Source: Clostridium sp. Cult1
GTDB lineage: Bacteria; Bacillota; Clostridia; Tissierellales; Tepidimicrobiaceae
Length of the DNA stretch: 64,000 bases
Assembly: GCF_021655095.1 (NCBI RefSeq)
Contig: NZ_PPXW01000001.1
Coordinates: forward strand, 1,458,632-1,522,631
Direction: 5' to 3'
The notes under the pieces: model-generated
Databases searched by the model: none
The model's input: only the letters and a program-made list of their open reading frames with translations
What the model was told of the DNA's origin: nothing
In this document: in pieces, positions 1 to 8,117 of the stretch
Numbering within the stretch: position 1 is the first letter of the stretch
Layout: each line of letters starts with the position of its first letter
Program-made: the position numbers and the translations under genes

Positions 1-603
1 ATCCGTTTTGCAGGGTTAGACCAGATATTTATAACTTCTGTAAAAACCAATAAAAACAAGGATATAATAGGGAAAAACCTTATAGAATTAGGAGAAATAC
101 GGGGTAAAGACCCTTATAATGCAGCTTTTGATCTTATATATGAAGAAGAAAACTCTGTAGGAATGGTGGATTTTTATGGACTGGAGGAACATATCATAAA
201 GATTTTAAAAAGACCTGAACAAAATGTATGTACTGATGGAATGATTTCTGATAATCCTCATCCAAGATTATATAGTTCTTTCCCCAAAGTTTTAGGTAAA
301 TATGTAAGGGAGGAAGAAGTCTTATCATTAGAAGAAGCAATATATAAGATGACAAAGAAACCGGCAGAAACTTTTAGGCTAAAAAATAGGGGGGAAATAA
401 AAGAAGGAAATTTTGCAGATATTGTAATATTCAATTTAGAAAAGATAAAAGACAAGGGAACTTTTGTAGAACCTAAACAATACCCAGAGGGTATAGATTA
501 TGTTATCATTAATGGAAACATAACATTGGAAAAAGGAAAATATAACAAGATTTTGGCAGGGAAAGTGTTAGAGGGGTGTATAGATGGCGATTGTAATAAC
601 TAA
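1..603 (+). CDS. D-aminoacylase / N-acyl-D-amino-acid deacylase, C-terminal part
   Basis: The reading frame is open from the first base, so this is the last 200 residues of a longer gene. The segment from 'SVKTNKNKDIIGKNL' through 'GKDPYNAAFDLI' and 'CTDGM' to 'KKPAETFRLKNRGEIKEGNFADIVIF' has the layout of the C-terminal half of D-aminoacylases in the amidohydrolase superfamily; the Asp of 'CTDGM' (about residue 81 of the fragment) is the likely metal/catalytic Asp. These enzymes remove the acyl group from N-acyl-D-amino acids, and relatives act on N-carbamoyl compounds. Its 3' end overlaps the dihydropyrimidinase start by 20 bases, so the two are translationally coupled and may act in one hydrolytic route. 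The substrate cannot be told from the fragment. Confidence 0.8.
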   Translation: MRFAGLDQIFITSVKTNKNKDIIGKNLIELGEIRGKDPYNAAFDLIYEEENSVGMVDFYGLEEHIIKILKRPEQNVCTDGMISDNPHPRLYSSFPKVLGKYVREEEVLSLEEAIYKMTKKPAETFRLKNRGEIKEGNFADIVIFNLEKIKDKGTFVEPKQYPEGIDYVIINGNITLEKGKYNKILAGKVLEGCIDGDCNN

Positions 604-1981
604 TGGACAAATAGTAAGTTCAAAAGGAATTATGGTAAAGGATATTCGGATAGTAGGAGAAAAGATAGAAGATATAGGAATAGATCTAGTAAAGCCTAAT
701 GATGAAGTAATAGATGCAAAAGGTTTCTATATACTTCCTGGTGGTATAGATGTACACACCCATTTTGATGCTGAGGCTGGAGGAATGGTAGCAGATAGCT
801 TTTCAACGGGAACTAAAGCTGCAATTATGGGTGGAACTACCACTATTATAGATTTTGCTGAACAAGTAAAGGGAGGTACCCTAAGGGAAGCCCTAGAGGA
901 TTGGAAGAATAGGACAAAAGATAATACCTATACTGATTATGGATTCCATATGACCATATCGGATTGGAATGATAATACTTCTATAGAGATGGAGGAGATG
1001 GTTAAGGAGGGGATAACCTCATTCAAAATGTTTTTTGCCTATGAGGATTTAAAGGTAGATGATGGGTCTATATATGAAGCTTTGAAAAAATCTAAAGAGT
1101 TAGGGGTTTTAATAGGATTTCATTGTGAAAATGGCGATATAATAGATAGTCTTAGAAAGGAAGCAGTCTCAAAGGGAAATACAGAGCCAGTCTACCATGA
1201 AAAAACCAGACCATCATCCTTGGAAAGAGAGGCAATATCAAGACTTATTACCATAGGAGAGTTGTTAGATAGTCCCATTTATATAGTCCATTTAAGCTGT
1301 AAGGAAGGCTATAATGAGGTGCAGAAAGCAAGACAAAGAGGGCTTAAAGTGTTAGTAGAAACCTGCCCCCAATATCTATTGTTAAATAAAGAATATTATA
1401 CACCTAAAGTAAAAGACCCATTTGAAGGGGCTAAGTATGTAATGTCACCACCTCTAAGGGATAAAGAAAGTAATAAAATATTGTGGAAAGGTATTAAAGA
1501 TGGAGCAATAGATGTTATAGCAACGGATCATTGTGCCTTCAATTATGAAGGGCAGAAAGAATTAGGAAAAGATGATTTTACTAAGATTCCAAATGGAGCC
1601 CCAGGAGTGGAAAATAGATTTAAACTAATATATACCTATGGGATAATGGAAAACAGAATAAATATGGAAAAACTTGTAGAAGTCCTTTGTGAAAATCCAG
1701 CCAAAATCTTTGGATTATATCCTAAAAAAGGAGTTATTCAAAGGGGAAGTGATGCTGATATTTTGGTGTTTAATCCTCAGGTTAAGTCTATAATAAAAGC
1801 AGAAAATCAAACTCAAAATGTAGACTATAATATTTATGAAGGATTTACCCAGTATGGTAAGTTTGAGTATGTCTTTCTAAGGGGACAGATGATAGTAAAG
1901 GATGAGAAACTTTTGATATCAAAACCTTTGGGAACGTATCAGAAAAGGAAATTGACCATTAGGGGAAGTGAATACGACTAG
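584..1981 (+). CDS. hydA: dihydropyrimidinase / D-hydantoinase
   Basis: A 465-residue cyclic-amidase TIM barrel, full length for the family. Metal-site residues are in the expected order: H58 and H60 in 'VHTHF', the carbamylated lysine K148 in 'SFKMFF', H180 in 'FHCENG', H236 in 'IVHLS' and D315 in 'ATDHCAF'. The family opens dihydropyrimidines or 5-substituted hydantoins to N-carbamoyl amino acids. YqeB and XdhC homologues follow at once, as in the ygeWXYZ/xdh purine-degradation clusters of E. coli and clostridia, so the natural substrate may be a purine-derived cyclic amide rather than dihydrouracil. The ATG has a GAGGGG ribosome site and overlaps the upstream gene. Substrate is inferred from context only. 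Confidence 0.9.
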   Translation: MAIVITNGQIVSSKGIMVKDIRIVGEKIEDIGIDLVKPNDEVIDAKGFYILPGGIDVHTHFDAEAGGMVADSFSTGTKAAIMGGTTTIIDFAEQVKGGTLREALEDWKNRTKDNTYTDYGFHMTISDWNDNTSIEMEEMVKEGITSFKMFFAYEDLKVDDGSIYEALKKSKELGVLIGFHCENGDIIDSLRKEAVSKGNTEPVYHEKTRPSSLEREAISRLITIGELLDSPIYIVHLSCKEGYNEVQKARQRGLKVLVETCPQYLLLNKEYYTPKVKDPFEGAKYVMSPPLRDKESNKILWKGIKDGAIDVIATDHCAFNYEGQKELGKDDFTKIPNGAPGVENRFKLIYTYGIMENRINMEKLVEVLCENPAKIFGLYPKKGVIQRGSDADILVFNPQVKSIIKAENQTQNVDYNIYEGFTQYGKFEYVFLRGQMIVKDEKLLISKPLGTYQKRKLTIRGSEYD

Positions 1982-2014
1982 TCTTAAACTTTATTATACA
2001 AGAAGGTGACAAAA

Positions 2015-2812
2015 TTGGATACCATAATAATACGAGGTGGTGGAGATTTAGCGTCAGGGATAGCCTATAAACTTCATAAAGCTGGGTATAAAATAATCAT
2101 TTTAGAAATAGACAAACCTTTAACCGTTAGAAGAAAGGTGGCTTTTAGTGAGGCTGTCTATGAGGGTGAAACAATAGTAGAAGGTATTAAAGGAATCTTA
2201 GCTAAAGATAAAGATGATATCTATAAAATTTGGAATGCAGATGCTATTCCAGTCTATATAGATGAAGAAGGGGGCATAATTCAGGAGGTTAAACCCTTAG
2301 CAGTTGTAGATGCTATAATTGCAAAGAGAAACTTAGGCACCAATAAATCTATGGCTCCAATTACCATAGGAATTGGTCCTGGGTTTCAAGCAGAAAAAGA
2401 TGTAGATTTAGTAATAGAAAGTAATAGGGGACCAAATTTAGGAAAAATAATTCACTATGGAAAGGCAGAGGAAGATACAGGTATTCCTGGAGAAGTAATG
2501 GGATATAAAGAGGAGAGAGTACTTAGAGCCCCTTGTAATGGGGTGGTTAAAGTCTATTATAAAATAGGAGATATAGTATATGAAGGAAATGCAATATGTC
2601 AAGTAGGAGATGAAAAAGTAATAGCACCTTTCAAGGGGATTTTAAGAGGCATGATAAGAGAGGGATTGTATGTAAAAAAGAGGGTTAAAATAGGAGATAT
2701 AGATCCTAGATGTATAAAGGAATATGCTTTTACTATTTCAGATAAGGCAAAAGTTATTGGTGATGGAGTTTTAGAAGGGATAGAATATTTAAGAAACAAG
2801 AAATCCATTTGA
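2015..2812 (+). CDS. yqeB: YqeB family (EF2563-type) selenium-dependent molybdenum hydroxylase accessory protein
   Basis: About 265 residues. The N-terminus 'IIIRGGGDLASGIAYKLHKAGY' region is a Rossmann-like nucleotide-binding fold, followed by the conserved 'LTVRRKVAFSEAVYEG' stretch. Members of this family are found with selenium-dependent molybdenum hydroxylases and XdhC; their biochemical role is not settled but is thought to be cofactor maturation. A GTG at 2006 is possible, but the AAGGTGA ribosome site at 2003-2009 is correctly spaced only for the TTG at 2015, which I use. The gene lies 33 bases after dihydropyrimidinase and 14 bases before XdhC, so one operon is likely. The hydroxylase subunits themselves are not in the window. 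Confidence 0.85.
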   Translation: MDTIIIRGGGDLASGIAYKLHKAGYKIIILEIDKPLTVRRKVAFSEAVYEGETIVEGIKGILAKDKDDIYKIWNADAIPVYIDEEGGIIQEVKPLAVVDAIIAKRNLGTNKSMAPITIGIGPGFQAEKDVDLVIESNRGPNLGKIIHYGKAEEDTGIPGEVMGYKEERVLRAPCNGVVKVYYKIGDIVYEGNAICQVGDEKVIAPFKGILRGMIREGLYVKKRVKIGDIDPRCIKEYAFTISDKAKVIGDGVLEGIEYLRNKKSI

Positions 2813-2826
2813 AAGGAGTGCCAAAT

Positions 2827-3654
2827 ATGCTAGAAGATAGAAAAGTTTTATTAAAACTTAATAAATGTTTAGAAAAAAATCAATCTGTAGCTATGATAAC
2901 TATTGTAGAAGCAGAGGGTTCGACACCTAGAGGTGTTGGAAGTATGATGCTAGTAGATGGGGAAGGAAATATACTGGAAGGGACAATCGGTGGTGGAGTT
3001 TTAGAACAAAAAGCAAGAAAAGATGCAATTAATTGCATAAAAGAAAACAAATCCTCATTAATAGACTATAATCTAGATAGGGATTCAAAAACTGGCAATA
3101 TTTTGCCTATGGCTTGTGGTGGTAAAGTGAGTCTATTTATTAAGGTATACAACTCCCGAGAAAAGTTAATCCTAGCAGGAGCTGGTCATGTGGCAGAAAG
3201 AATTGCTAAGATGGCTAATATACTAGGTTATTCCATTTCCGTTTTAGATAATAGAGAAGAAAGAGTAAATGAACAATTATTTCCTCAAGTTGAAAATTTA
3301 ATTCTAGGCAATATAGTGGAAAATTTAAAAAAGATGGATATAGATAATAATACCTTCATTATAATAGTAACCCACGGGCATAAACATGATCAAGATGTTT
3401 TAGAAGTAGTACTAAAATCCAAGGCCAAGTATATTGGGATGATAGGAAGCAAAAATAAGGTTAAAACTACTTTTAACAATCTTTTAGAAAGGGGCTGTTC
3501 AAAGGAAGATTTATCAAAGGTCTATAGTCCAATAGGATTGGATTTAGGAGGAGAAACTCCCGAAGAAATTGCTTTATCCATTATGGCAGAAATACAGGCA
3601 GTAAAATATGGAAAAGATGTACCTCATCTTTATAAAAGCAGGTGGAAATTTTGA
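2827..3654 (+). CDS. xdhC: XdhC/CoxI family molybdenum-cofactor insertion protein
   Basis: A 275-residue protein with the N-terminal XdhC/CoxI domain ('VEAEGSTPRGVGSMMLVD', 'GTIGGGVLE') and the C-terminal Rossmann domain ('LAGAGHVAERIAKMANILGY', 'GMIGSKNK'). XdhC proteins bind molybdenum cofactor, help its sulfuration or selenation, and deliver it to xanthine-dehydrogenase-like hydroxylases. A TTG at 2809 opens the frame earlier, but AAAGGAG at 2812-2818 places the start at ATG 2827. The stop overlaps the TTG start of the next gene (TTGA). With YqeB and the ModE-type gene this forms a molybdenum-enzyme support block. Confidence 0.88.
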   Translation: MLEDRKVLLKLNKCLEKNQSVAMITIVEAEGSTPRGVGSMMLVDGEGNILEGTIGGGVLEQKARKDAINCIKENKSSLIDYNLDRDSKTGNILPMACGGKVSLFIKVYNSREKLILAGAGHVAERIAKMANILGYSISVLDNREERVNEQLFPQVENLILGNIVENLKKMDIDNNTFIIIVTHGHKHDQDVLEVVLKSKAKYIGMIGSKNKVKTTFNNLLERGCSKEDLSKVYSPIGLDLGGETPEEIALSIMAEIQAVKYGKDVPHLYKSRWKF

Positions 3655-3986
3655 AATTAGAAAGTAGATTTTGGATGGTACAAAATGGGGAGAAAGTTTT
3701 TGGAAGAGGACCTTATATATTGTTGAAAACCATAGATAGACTTGGGAGCCTAAACAAGGCTGCAAAGGAATTAAACATGTCTTATAGCAAGGCTTGGTCT
3801 ATTATAAATCGAGCAGAAAGAGTTTTAGGATATTTCCTCTTAGAAAGGGAAACAGGTGGTGTTGATGGAGGAGGGTCCTACTTAACCTCTGGTGGAAAGG
3901 CGATAGTAAAGGCATATGAAGAATTTTGTAAAGAAGCAGAGAAGTCGGTGGAAGAAATTTTCAATAAATATTTTAAAGATATTTAA
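3651..3986 (+). CDS. ModE N-terminal-type winged-helix regulator (no molybdate-binding domain)
   Basis: About 111 residues, only the LysR-like winged helix of ModE: 'GSLNKAAKELNMSYSKAWSI' is the helix-turn-helix and 'ETGGVDGGGSYLT' the wing. Full-length E. coli ModE carries two extra molybdate-binding (MOP) domains; they are absent, so how this protein senses oxoanion is unclear. The start is set to TTG 3651 because AGGTGG at 3640-3645 fits it better than the GTG at 3642. A ModE-box-like palindrome lies 12 bases downstream, in front of an ABC importer, which is the obvious target. Confidence 0.82.
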   Translation: MKLESRFWMVQNGEKVFGRGPYILLKTIDRLGSLNKAAKELNMSYSKAWSIINRAERVLGYFLLERETGGVDGGGSYLTSGGKAIVKAYEEFCKEAEKSVEEIFNKYFKDI

Positions 3987-3998
3987 TTTTTTTGGAAG

Positions 3999-4022
3999 CG
4001 TTATATTAACTAAAGAATAACG
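3999..4022. promoter_or_regulatory. ModE-box-like operator
   Basis: CGTTAT and ATAACG form a perfect 6-bp inverted repeat with a 12-base spacer, and the left side reads on as CGTTATATT. This resembles the E. coli ModE box (CGTTATAT, spacer, TAACG). It stands alone between the ModE-type gene and the importer genes, 18 bases before the permease ATG, where binding would block transcription or translation start. Confidence 0.6.
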
Positions 4023-4040
4023 ATGAAGGGGTAGATTTTT

Positions 4041-5042
4041 ATGAAAGATGCAGTAAATAAAAGGAGGTTTTTGTGGGGATTACTAATATTTGTTTTTTTC
4101 CTATCCTTTGCTATCGGAAGATATCCTGTTCCCATTGGAACTTTAATAAAAGTTCTTTTATCTAAGGTTTTTCCTATAGATAAAACTTGGGCAGACACAA
4201 TAGATACTATAGTTTTTAGGGTTAGACTTCCTAGAATATTAGCAGCAATGTTGGTAGGAGGATCCCTTTCCTTATCTGGGGCAGTATATCAAGGAATGTT
4301 TAAAAACCCATTAGTATCCCCTGATATATTAGGAGTTTCAGCAGGGGCTGCTTTTGGAGCTGCTTTAGCCATATTTTTATCTTTTAATACGGTAGGAATA
4401 CAAATATCAGCTTTCTTATTCGGCATATTAGGGGTAGCTTTAGTTTATCTAATTAGTATAAAAGTAAAAGAAGATCCTTTAATTTCGCTCGTCATTATCG
4501 GTATATTAGTAGGCTCCATATTCACGTCTCTTACTTCAATAATAAAATATATTGCTGATACAGAGGACAAACTACCTACAATAACCTTTTGGCTAATGGG
4601 AAGTTTATCTGGAATTTTACCTAAAGACGTTAAAAGGGTATTCGTTCCTATCTCAGTAGGGATAGTACCTTTATACCTACTAAGATGGAAACTAAACGTA
4701 CTTTCCTTAGATGAAGATGAGGCTAAGACTTTAGGTCTTGATACAGGAAGGATTAGGATGATAGTAGTAATCTGTTCTACTCTTATGACAGCAGCTTCTG
4801 TTTCTATTAGTGGCATAATAGGTTGGATAGGCCTTGTAATTCCTCATTTAGGGAGAATATTAGTAGGTCCTGATTATAGAATTTTAGTGCCTACAACCCT
4901 ATTATTAGGCAGTACATATTTATTGATAATAGATAATATAGCAAGGGCAGTTACAACAGTAGAAATACCTCTTGGGATATTGACTTCCCTTATAGGAGCT
5001 CCCTTTTTTATATTTCTATTATTAAATAAGGTAAGGAGTTGA
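4041..5042 (+). CDS. FecCD/BtuC-family ABC importer permease, probably molybdate/tungstate (MolB-like)
   Basis: 333 residues with about nine or ten membrane helices and the FecCD signature 'RVRLPRILAAMLVGGSLSLS' followed by 'GAVYQGMFKNPLVSPDILGV'; 'ISGIIGWIGLVIPHLGR' carries the ATPase-coupling loop. The family imports iron-siderophores, haem, cobalamin or, in the Haemophilus MolABC system, molybdate and tungstate. The preceding ModE-type regulator, ModE-like operator and XdhC/YqeB genes favour an oxoanion; this is inference, and an iron chelate is the main alternative. ATPase and binding protein follow at 5 and 13 bases. Confidence 0.85.
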   Translation: MKDAVNKRRFLWGLLIFVFFLSFAIGRYPVPIGTLIKVLLSKVFPIDKTWADTIDTIVFRVRLPRILAAMLVGGSLSLSGAVYQGMFKNPLVSPDILGVSAGAAFGAALAIFLSFNTVGIQISAFLFGILGVALVYLISIKVKEDPLISLVIIGILVGSIFTSLTSIIKYIADTEDKLPTITFWLMGSLSGILPKDVKRVFVPISVGIVPLYLLRWKLNVLSLDEDEAKTLGLDTGRIRMIVVICSTLMTAASVSISGIIGWIGLVIPHLGRILVGPDYRILVPTTLLLGSTYLLIIDNIARAVTTVEIPLGILTSLIGAPFFIFLLLNKVRS

Positions 5043-5047
5043 GATAA

Positions 5048-5821
5048 ATGATTGAGATCAAAGGCTTAACCTGTGGCTATGGAGAAAGGAGAGTGTTAGA
5101 AGATGTAAGCTTTACTGGGAACTCCGGAGATATTATCTGTATACTAGGGCCAAATGGGTCAGGTAAATCCACTTTAATTAAGACAATTCTAGGTCTATTA
5201 AAACCCTTTGAAGGAGAGATCTTAATAGATAATGAGGATATTAAAAGTTGGAATTGGAGAAAAAGAGCAAATAAGATTAGCTATATCCCTCAATCCTTTA
5301 GTTCTACTTTTCAATATAAGGTTAAGGATATAGTTTTAATGGGAAGAAATTCTTATTTAAGCCTTATCTCTTTTCCTTCTAAAAAAGATGAACAAATTGC
5401 TGAAGAAGCCATGGAAAAACTCAAAATTTTACATCTTAAGGACAAGATATACTCTCAATTAAGTGGTGGGGAACGACAATTGGTAAAAATAGCTCAGGCT
5501 TTAGCCCAGCAATCTGAAATTATAATTATGGATGAACCGACTAACAATTTGGATTTTAGCAACCAAATAGTTATGTTAGGACATTTAAAGGAATGGATAA
5601 GGGAAGGAGTTACAGTCATAATGGCTACCCACTGTCCTGAACATGCTTTTCTATATGGAACGAAAGCTCTATTAGTAAAGGATAAAAAGGTAGTAGAAAT
5701 AGATAATCCAAAGGAGAATTTAAAAGAAAAGGATTTAATAGAACTATATAATGTGGATTTAAAAATTATAGAAATAGATTCGAAAGATAAAGCTAGCAAA
5801 ATATGCATACCTGCATTTTGA
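5048..5821 (+). CDS. ABC importer ATP-binding protein of the FecCD-type system (MolC-like)
   Basis: 257 residues with Walker A 'GPNGSGKST' near residue 34, Q-loop in 'ISYIPQSF', signature 'LSGGERQLVKIAQALAQQ', Walker B 'IIIMDEPTNNLDF' and switch His in 'TVIMATHCPEHA'. It powers uptake by the permease just upstream. The His is followed by Cys-Pro rather than the common Asp, a minor variation. The start ATG follows the permease stop by five bases. Confidence 0.92.
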   Translation: MIEIKGLTCGYGERRVLEDVSFTGNSGDIICILGPNGSGKSTLIKTILGLLKPFEGEILIDNEDIKSWNWRKRANKISYIPQSFSSTFQYKVKDIVLMGRNSYLSLISFPSKKDEQIAEEAMEKLKILHLKDKIYSQLSGGERQLVKIAQALAQQSEIIIMDEPTNNLDFSNQIVMLGHLKEWIREGVTVIMATHCPEHAFLYGTKALLVKDKKVVEIDNPKENLKEKDLIELYNVDLKIIEIDSKDKASKICIPAF

Positions 5822-5834
5822 AAGGAGGAATAAT

Positions 5835-6917
5835 ATGTTTAGAAGAAGTATTTCCTTATTTATTATTTTAGTATTGGTACTTTCCCTATTGGTAGGTTGT
5901 AATAATGAGGTAGCAAATGAAGACTTAGAAGACGAAGAGTATATTAAAATAGAAGATATGGCTGGAAGAATAGTATTAATACCAGCTAAGGCTGAAAAAG
6001 TTTTCGCCACCATACCTACAGGAACCATACTTTTATACTCTTTAAATCCAGAAAAAATGATAGGATGGAATTATAATTTAAGAGAAGGAGAAAAAAGATT
6101 TATTGATGAAGAATACCATGACTTACCTAATCTAGGTGGTGCAGGTAAAAATGCTATTAATATAGAAGAAATGCAAAAGATGGATCCAGCTTTTTTAATA
6201 ATAATGGAAGAATTAGATGATGGTACCATATCAAAAGCTGAAGAACTGGAAGAACAAACGGGAAAACCTGTAATTTTGTTGGATTCTGATTTACATAAAT
6301 TAGATGAGGCTTATAAAATATTGGGGAAGGCATTGGGAGAAGAAGAAAGAGCAGAAAAACTGGGTAATTACTGCAAGGAAACTATAGAAGATATAGAAAA
6401 TAATATATCTAGGATGAATAAAGAAGAAAAAGTAAGAGTATACTATGCAGAAGGACCTAATGGGCTAGAAACGGAACCTTCCAACTCCTGGCATGCTGAA
6501 ATAATTGATATGGTAGGAGGGGAAAATGTAGCGAAGGTAGAAATAAAAGGGGATAAGGGAAAATCGGAAGTATCAATAGAGCAGTTATTAATATGGAATC
6601 CAGATTTAATCATCTCTTGGGATGATGAAAGAGGAGGTTATTATTCAGGGATATTTGAGGACCCAGCTTGGCAAAGTATAAAGGCGGTAGAAAATGGAGA
6701 AATATATGAAATACCTAACAAACCTTTCAATTGGTTTGATAGACCACCTTCTGTAAATAGGATATTAGGAGTGAAATGGTTAGGAAATCTTCTATATCCA
6801 GATATTTTCGATTATAATATGGCGGAAGAGGTAAAGGAGTTTTATAATCTATTCTACCATTATCAACTAACTGAGGGAGAAATAGAAGAGTTGTTGAGAA
6901 ATTCTACAAGATATTAA
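5835..6917 (+). CDS. substrate-binding lipoprotein of the FecCD-type importer (MolA-like)
   Basis: 360 residues. A lipoprotein signal ends at 'LLVGC', so the protein is tethered outside the membrane. The body is a class III (BtuF/FepB-like) binding protein: 'GTILLYSLNPEKMIGW', 'NLGGAGKNAINIEEMQ', 'LLIWNPDLIISW', and near the C-terminus 'FDRPPSVNRILGVKWLG'. That last motif resembles the MolA/HI1472 group that binds molybdate and tungstate, in line with the ModE context. Last gene of the operon, followed by a terminator hairpin. Confidence 0.85.
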   Translation: MFRRSISLFIILVLVLSLLVGCNNEVANEDLEDEEYIKIEDMAGRIVLIPAKAEKVFATIPTGTILLYSLNPEKMIGWNYNLREGEKRFIDEEYHDLPNLGGAGKNAINIEEMQKMDPAFLIIMEELDDGTISKAEELEEQTGKPVILLDSDLHKLDEAYKILGKALGEEERAEKLGNYCKETIEDIENNISRMNKEEKVRVYYAEGPNGLETEPSNSWHAEIIDMVGGENVAKVEIKGDKGKSEVSIEQLLIWNPDLIISWDDERGGYYSGIFEDPAWQSIKAVENGEIYEIPNKPFNWFDRPPSVNRILGVKWLGNLLYPDIFDYNMAEEVKEFYNLFYHYQLTEGEIEELLRNSTRY

Positions 6918-6922
6918 TTTAT

Positions 6923-6967
6923 AATAAGTTGCCTAATTTATGGTTGGTACATAATAGGCAACTTATT
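6923..6967 (+). terminator. intrinsic terminator after the importer operon
   Basis: Perfect 13-bp inverted repeat (AATAAGTTGCCTA at 6923-6935, complement at 6955-6967) with a short, weak T-rich tail. Confidence 0.75.
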
Positions 6968-7088
6968 TGTAATATAATTGTAATAATTTAAAGCCTTGTA
7001 AAATAATATCTTTATAGAAAACCTACAAAGAAAAGTTATAGAATTTATGCTATCATATTTAGGATTATAGATAAAGGGGGGCTTAAAT

Positions 7089-8015
7089 ATGGTAGCTAAG
7101 AAGTACATATTAGCAGTTCCAAACTTTAGTGAAGGTAGAAGAAAGGATGTAATTGAAGCCATAGTAGCTGAAGTTAAGGATAGAGAAGGCGTAAAACTAG
7201 TAAGTTATGAACCAGAACATGATTTTAATAGAACGGTAGTTACAATAGTAGGTGAACCAGAGCCTTTAAAGAAAGCTTTAATTGCTATGGCTGGGAAATC
7301 CTATGAGCTTATAGATATGAGGGAACAAGAAGGAACCCATCCAAGAATTGGCGCTCAGGATACTATACCTATTTTTCCACTGAGAAATATTTCTTTAGAA
7401 GAATGTGTCCAGTTAGCAGAAGAAATAGGAAAGGAATTATTTGAAAAGTATAAAGTACCAATATACTTTTCAGCAGAAAATGCTAGAACAAAAGATAAAA
7501 AAAGCATCTCCTATATAAGAAAGGGACAATATGAAGGGTTAAAGGCATTATTAGAGGATTCTAATCATCCGGATTATGATAATAGAAAGCCAGACTTATC
7601 AGTAGAAGGAAAGTTAAGCGAAAAATCCGGAGCAACTATAGTTAGTGCTGATATGGAAGGATTAACTGCCTATAATGTGTTTTTAGCTACAGAAGATGTA
7701 AATATAGCTAAAGAAATAGCAAAAGCAGTAAGAGGACCTAGTGGCGGATTCTCTACAGTTAGGGCAGTTGGTATTAAATTCCCAGAAAGAGAAGGAGTAG
7801 TAGTTTCTATGAATATGTTTGACTGTGCATCTACACCACTTTATAGAACTTTTGAATTGGTAAAACAAGAGGCTAAAAAGTATGGAGTGGCCGTTACCGG
7901 TTCAGAATTAGTAGGACCAGTGAAATTAGATTATTTGCTAAACAATTTAGAATATTATTTGGGATTACAAGGGTTGAGACGAGACCAAATACTAGAATCT
8001 CATCTAATGGAATAA
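7089..8015 (+). CDS. glutamate formiminotransferase
   Basis: 308 residues matching the formiminotransferase half of FTCD: 'VPNFSEGRRKDVIEAI', 'DFNRTVVTIVGEP', 'EGTHPRIGAQDTIPIFPL' and 'GLKALL' are family blocks. It moves a formimino group to tetrahydrofolate, from formiminoglutamate in histidine breakdown or, in purine-fermenting clostridia, from formiminoglycine. The cyclodeaminase half is not fused here. It stands alone between two terminators with a strong GGGGGG ribosome site. Placement beside a purine-type cluster makes the formiminoglycine role attractive but unproven. Confidence 0.9.
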   Translation: MVAKKYILAVPNFSEGRRKDVIEAIVAEVKDREGVKLVSYEPEHDFNRTVVTIVGEPEPLKKALIAMAGKSYELIDMREQEGTHPRIGAQDTIPIFPLRNISLEECVQLAEEIGKELFEKYKVPIYFSAENARTKDKKSISYIRKGQYEGLKALLEDSNHPDYDNRKPDLSVEGKLSEKSGATIVSADMEGLTAYNVFLATEDVNIAKEIAKAVRGPSGGFSTVRAVGIKFPEREGVVVSMNMFDCASTPLYRTFELVKQEAKKYGVAVTGSELVGPVKLDYLLNNLEYYLGLQGLRRDQILESHLME

Positions 8016-8024
8016 TGATTGTAG

Positions 8025-8063
8025 ACCTCCCTTAGGTGTCTGATACCAAAATGGGAGGTTTTT
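8025..8063 (+). terminator. intrinsic terminator after formiminotransferase
   Basis: ACCTCCC (8025-8031) pairs with GGGAGGT (8053-8059), followed by a T run. Confidence 0.75.
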
Positions 8064-8117
8064 ATTACCATAAAAGGGTATAAACATACTAATTATATTT
8101 AAAAAGGGGGATTTAGC

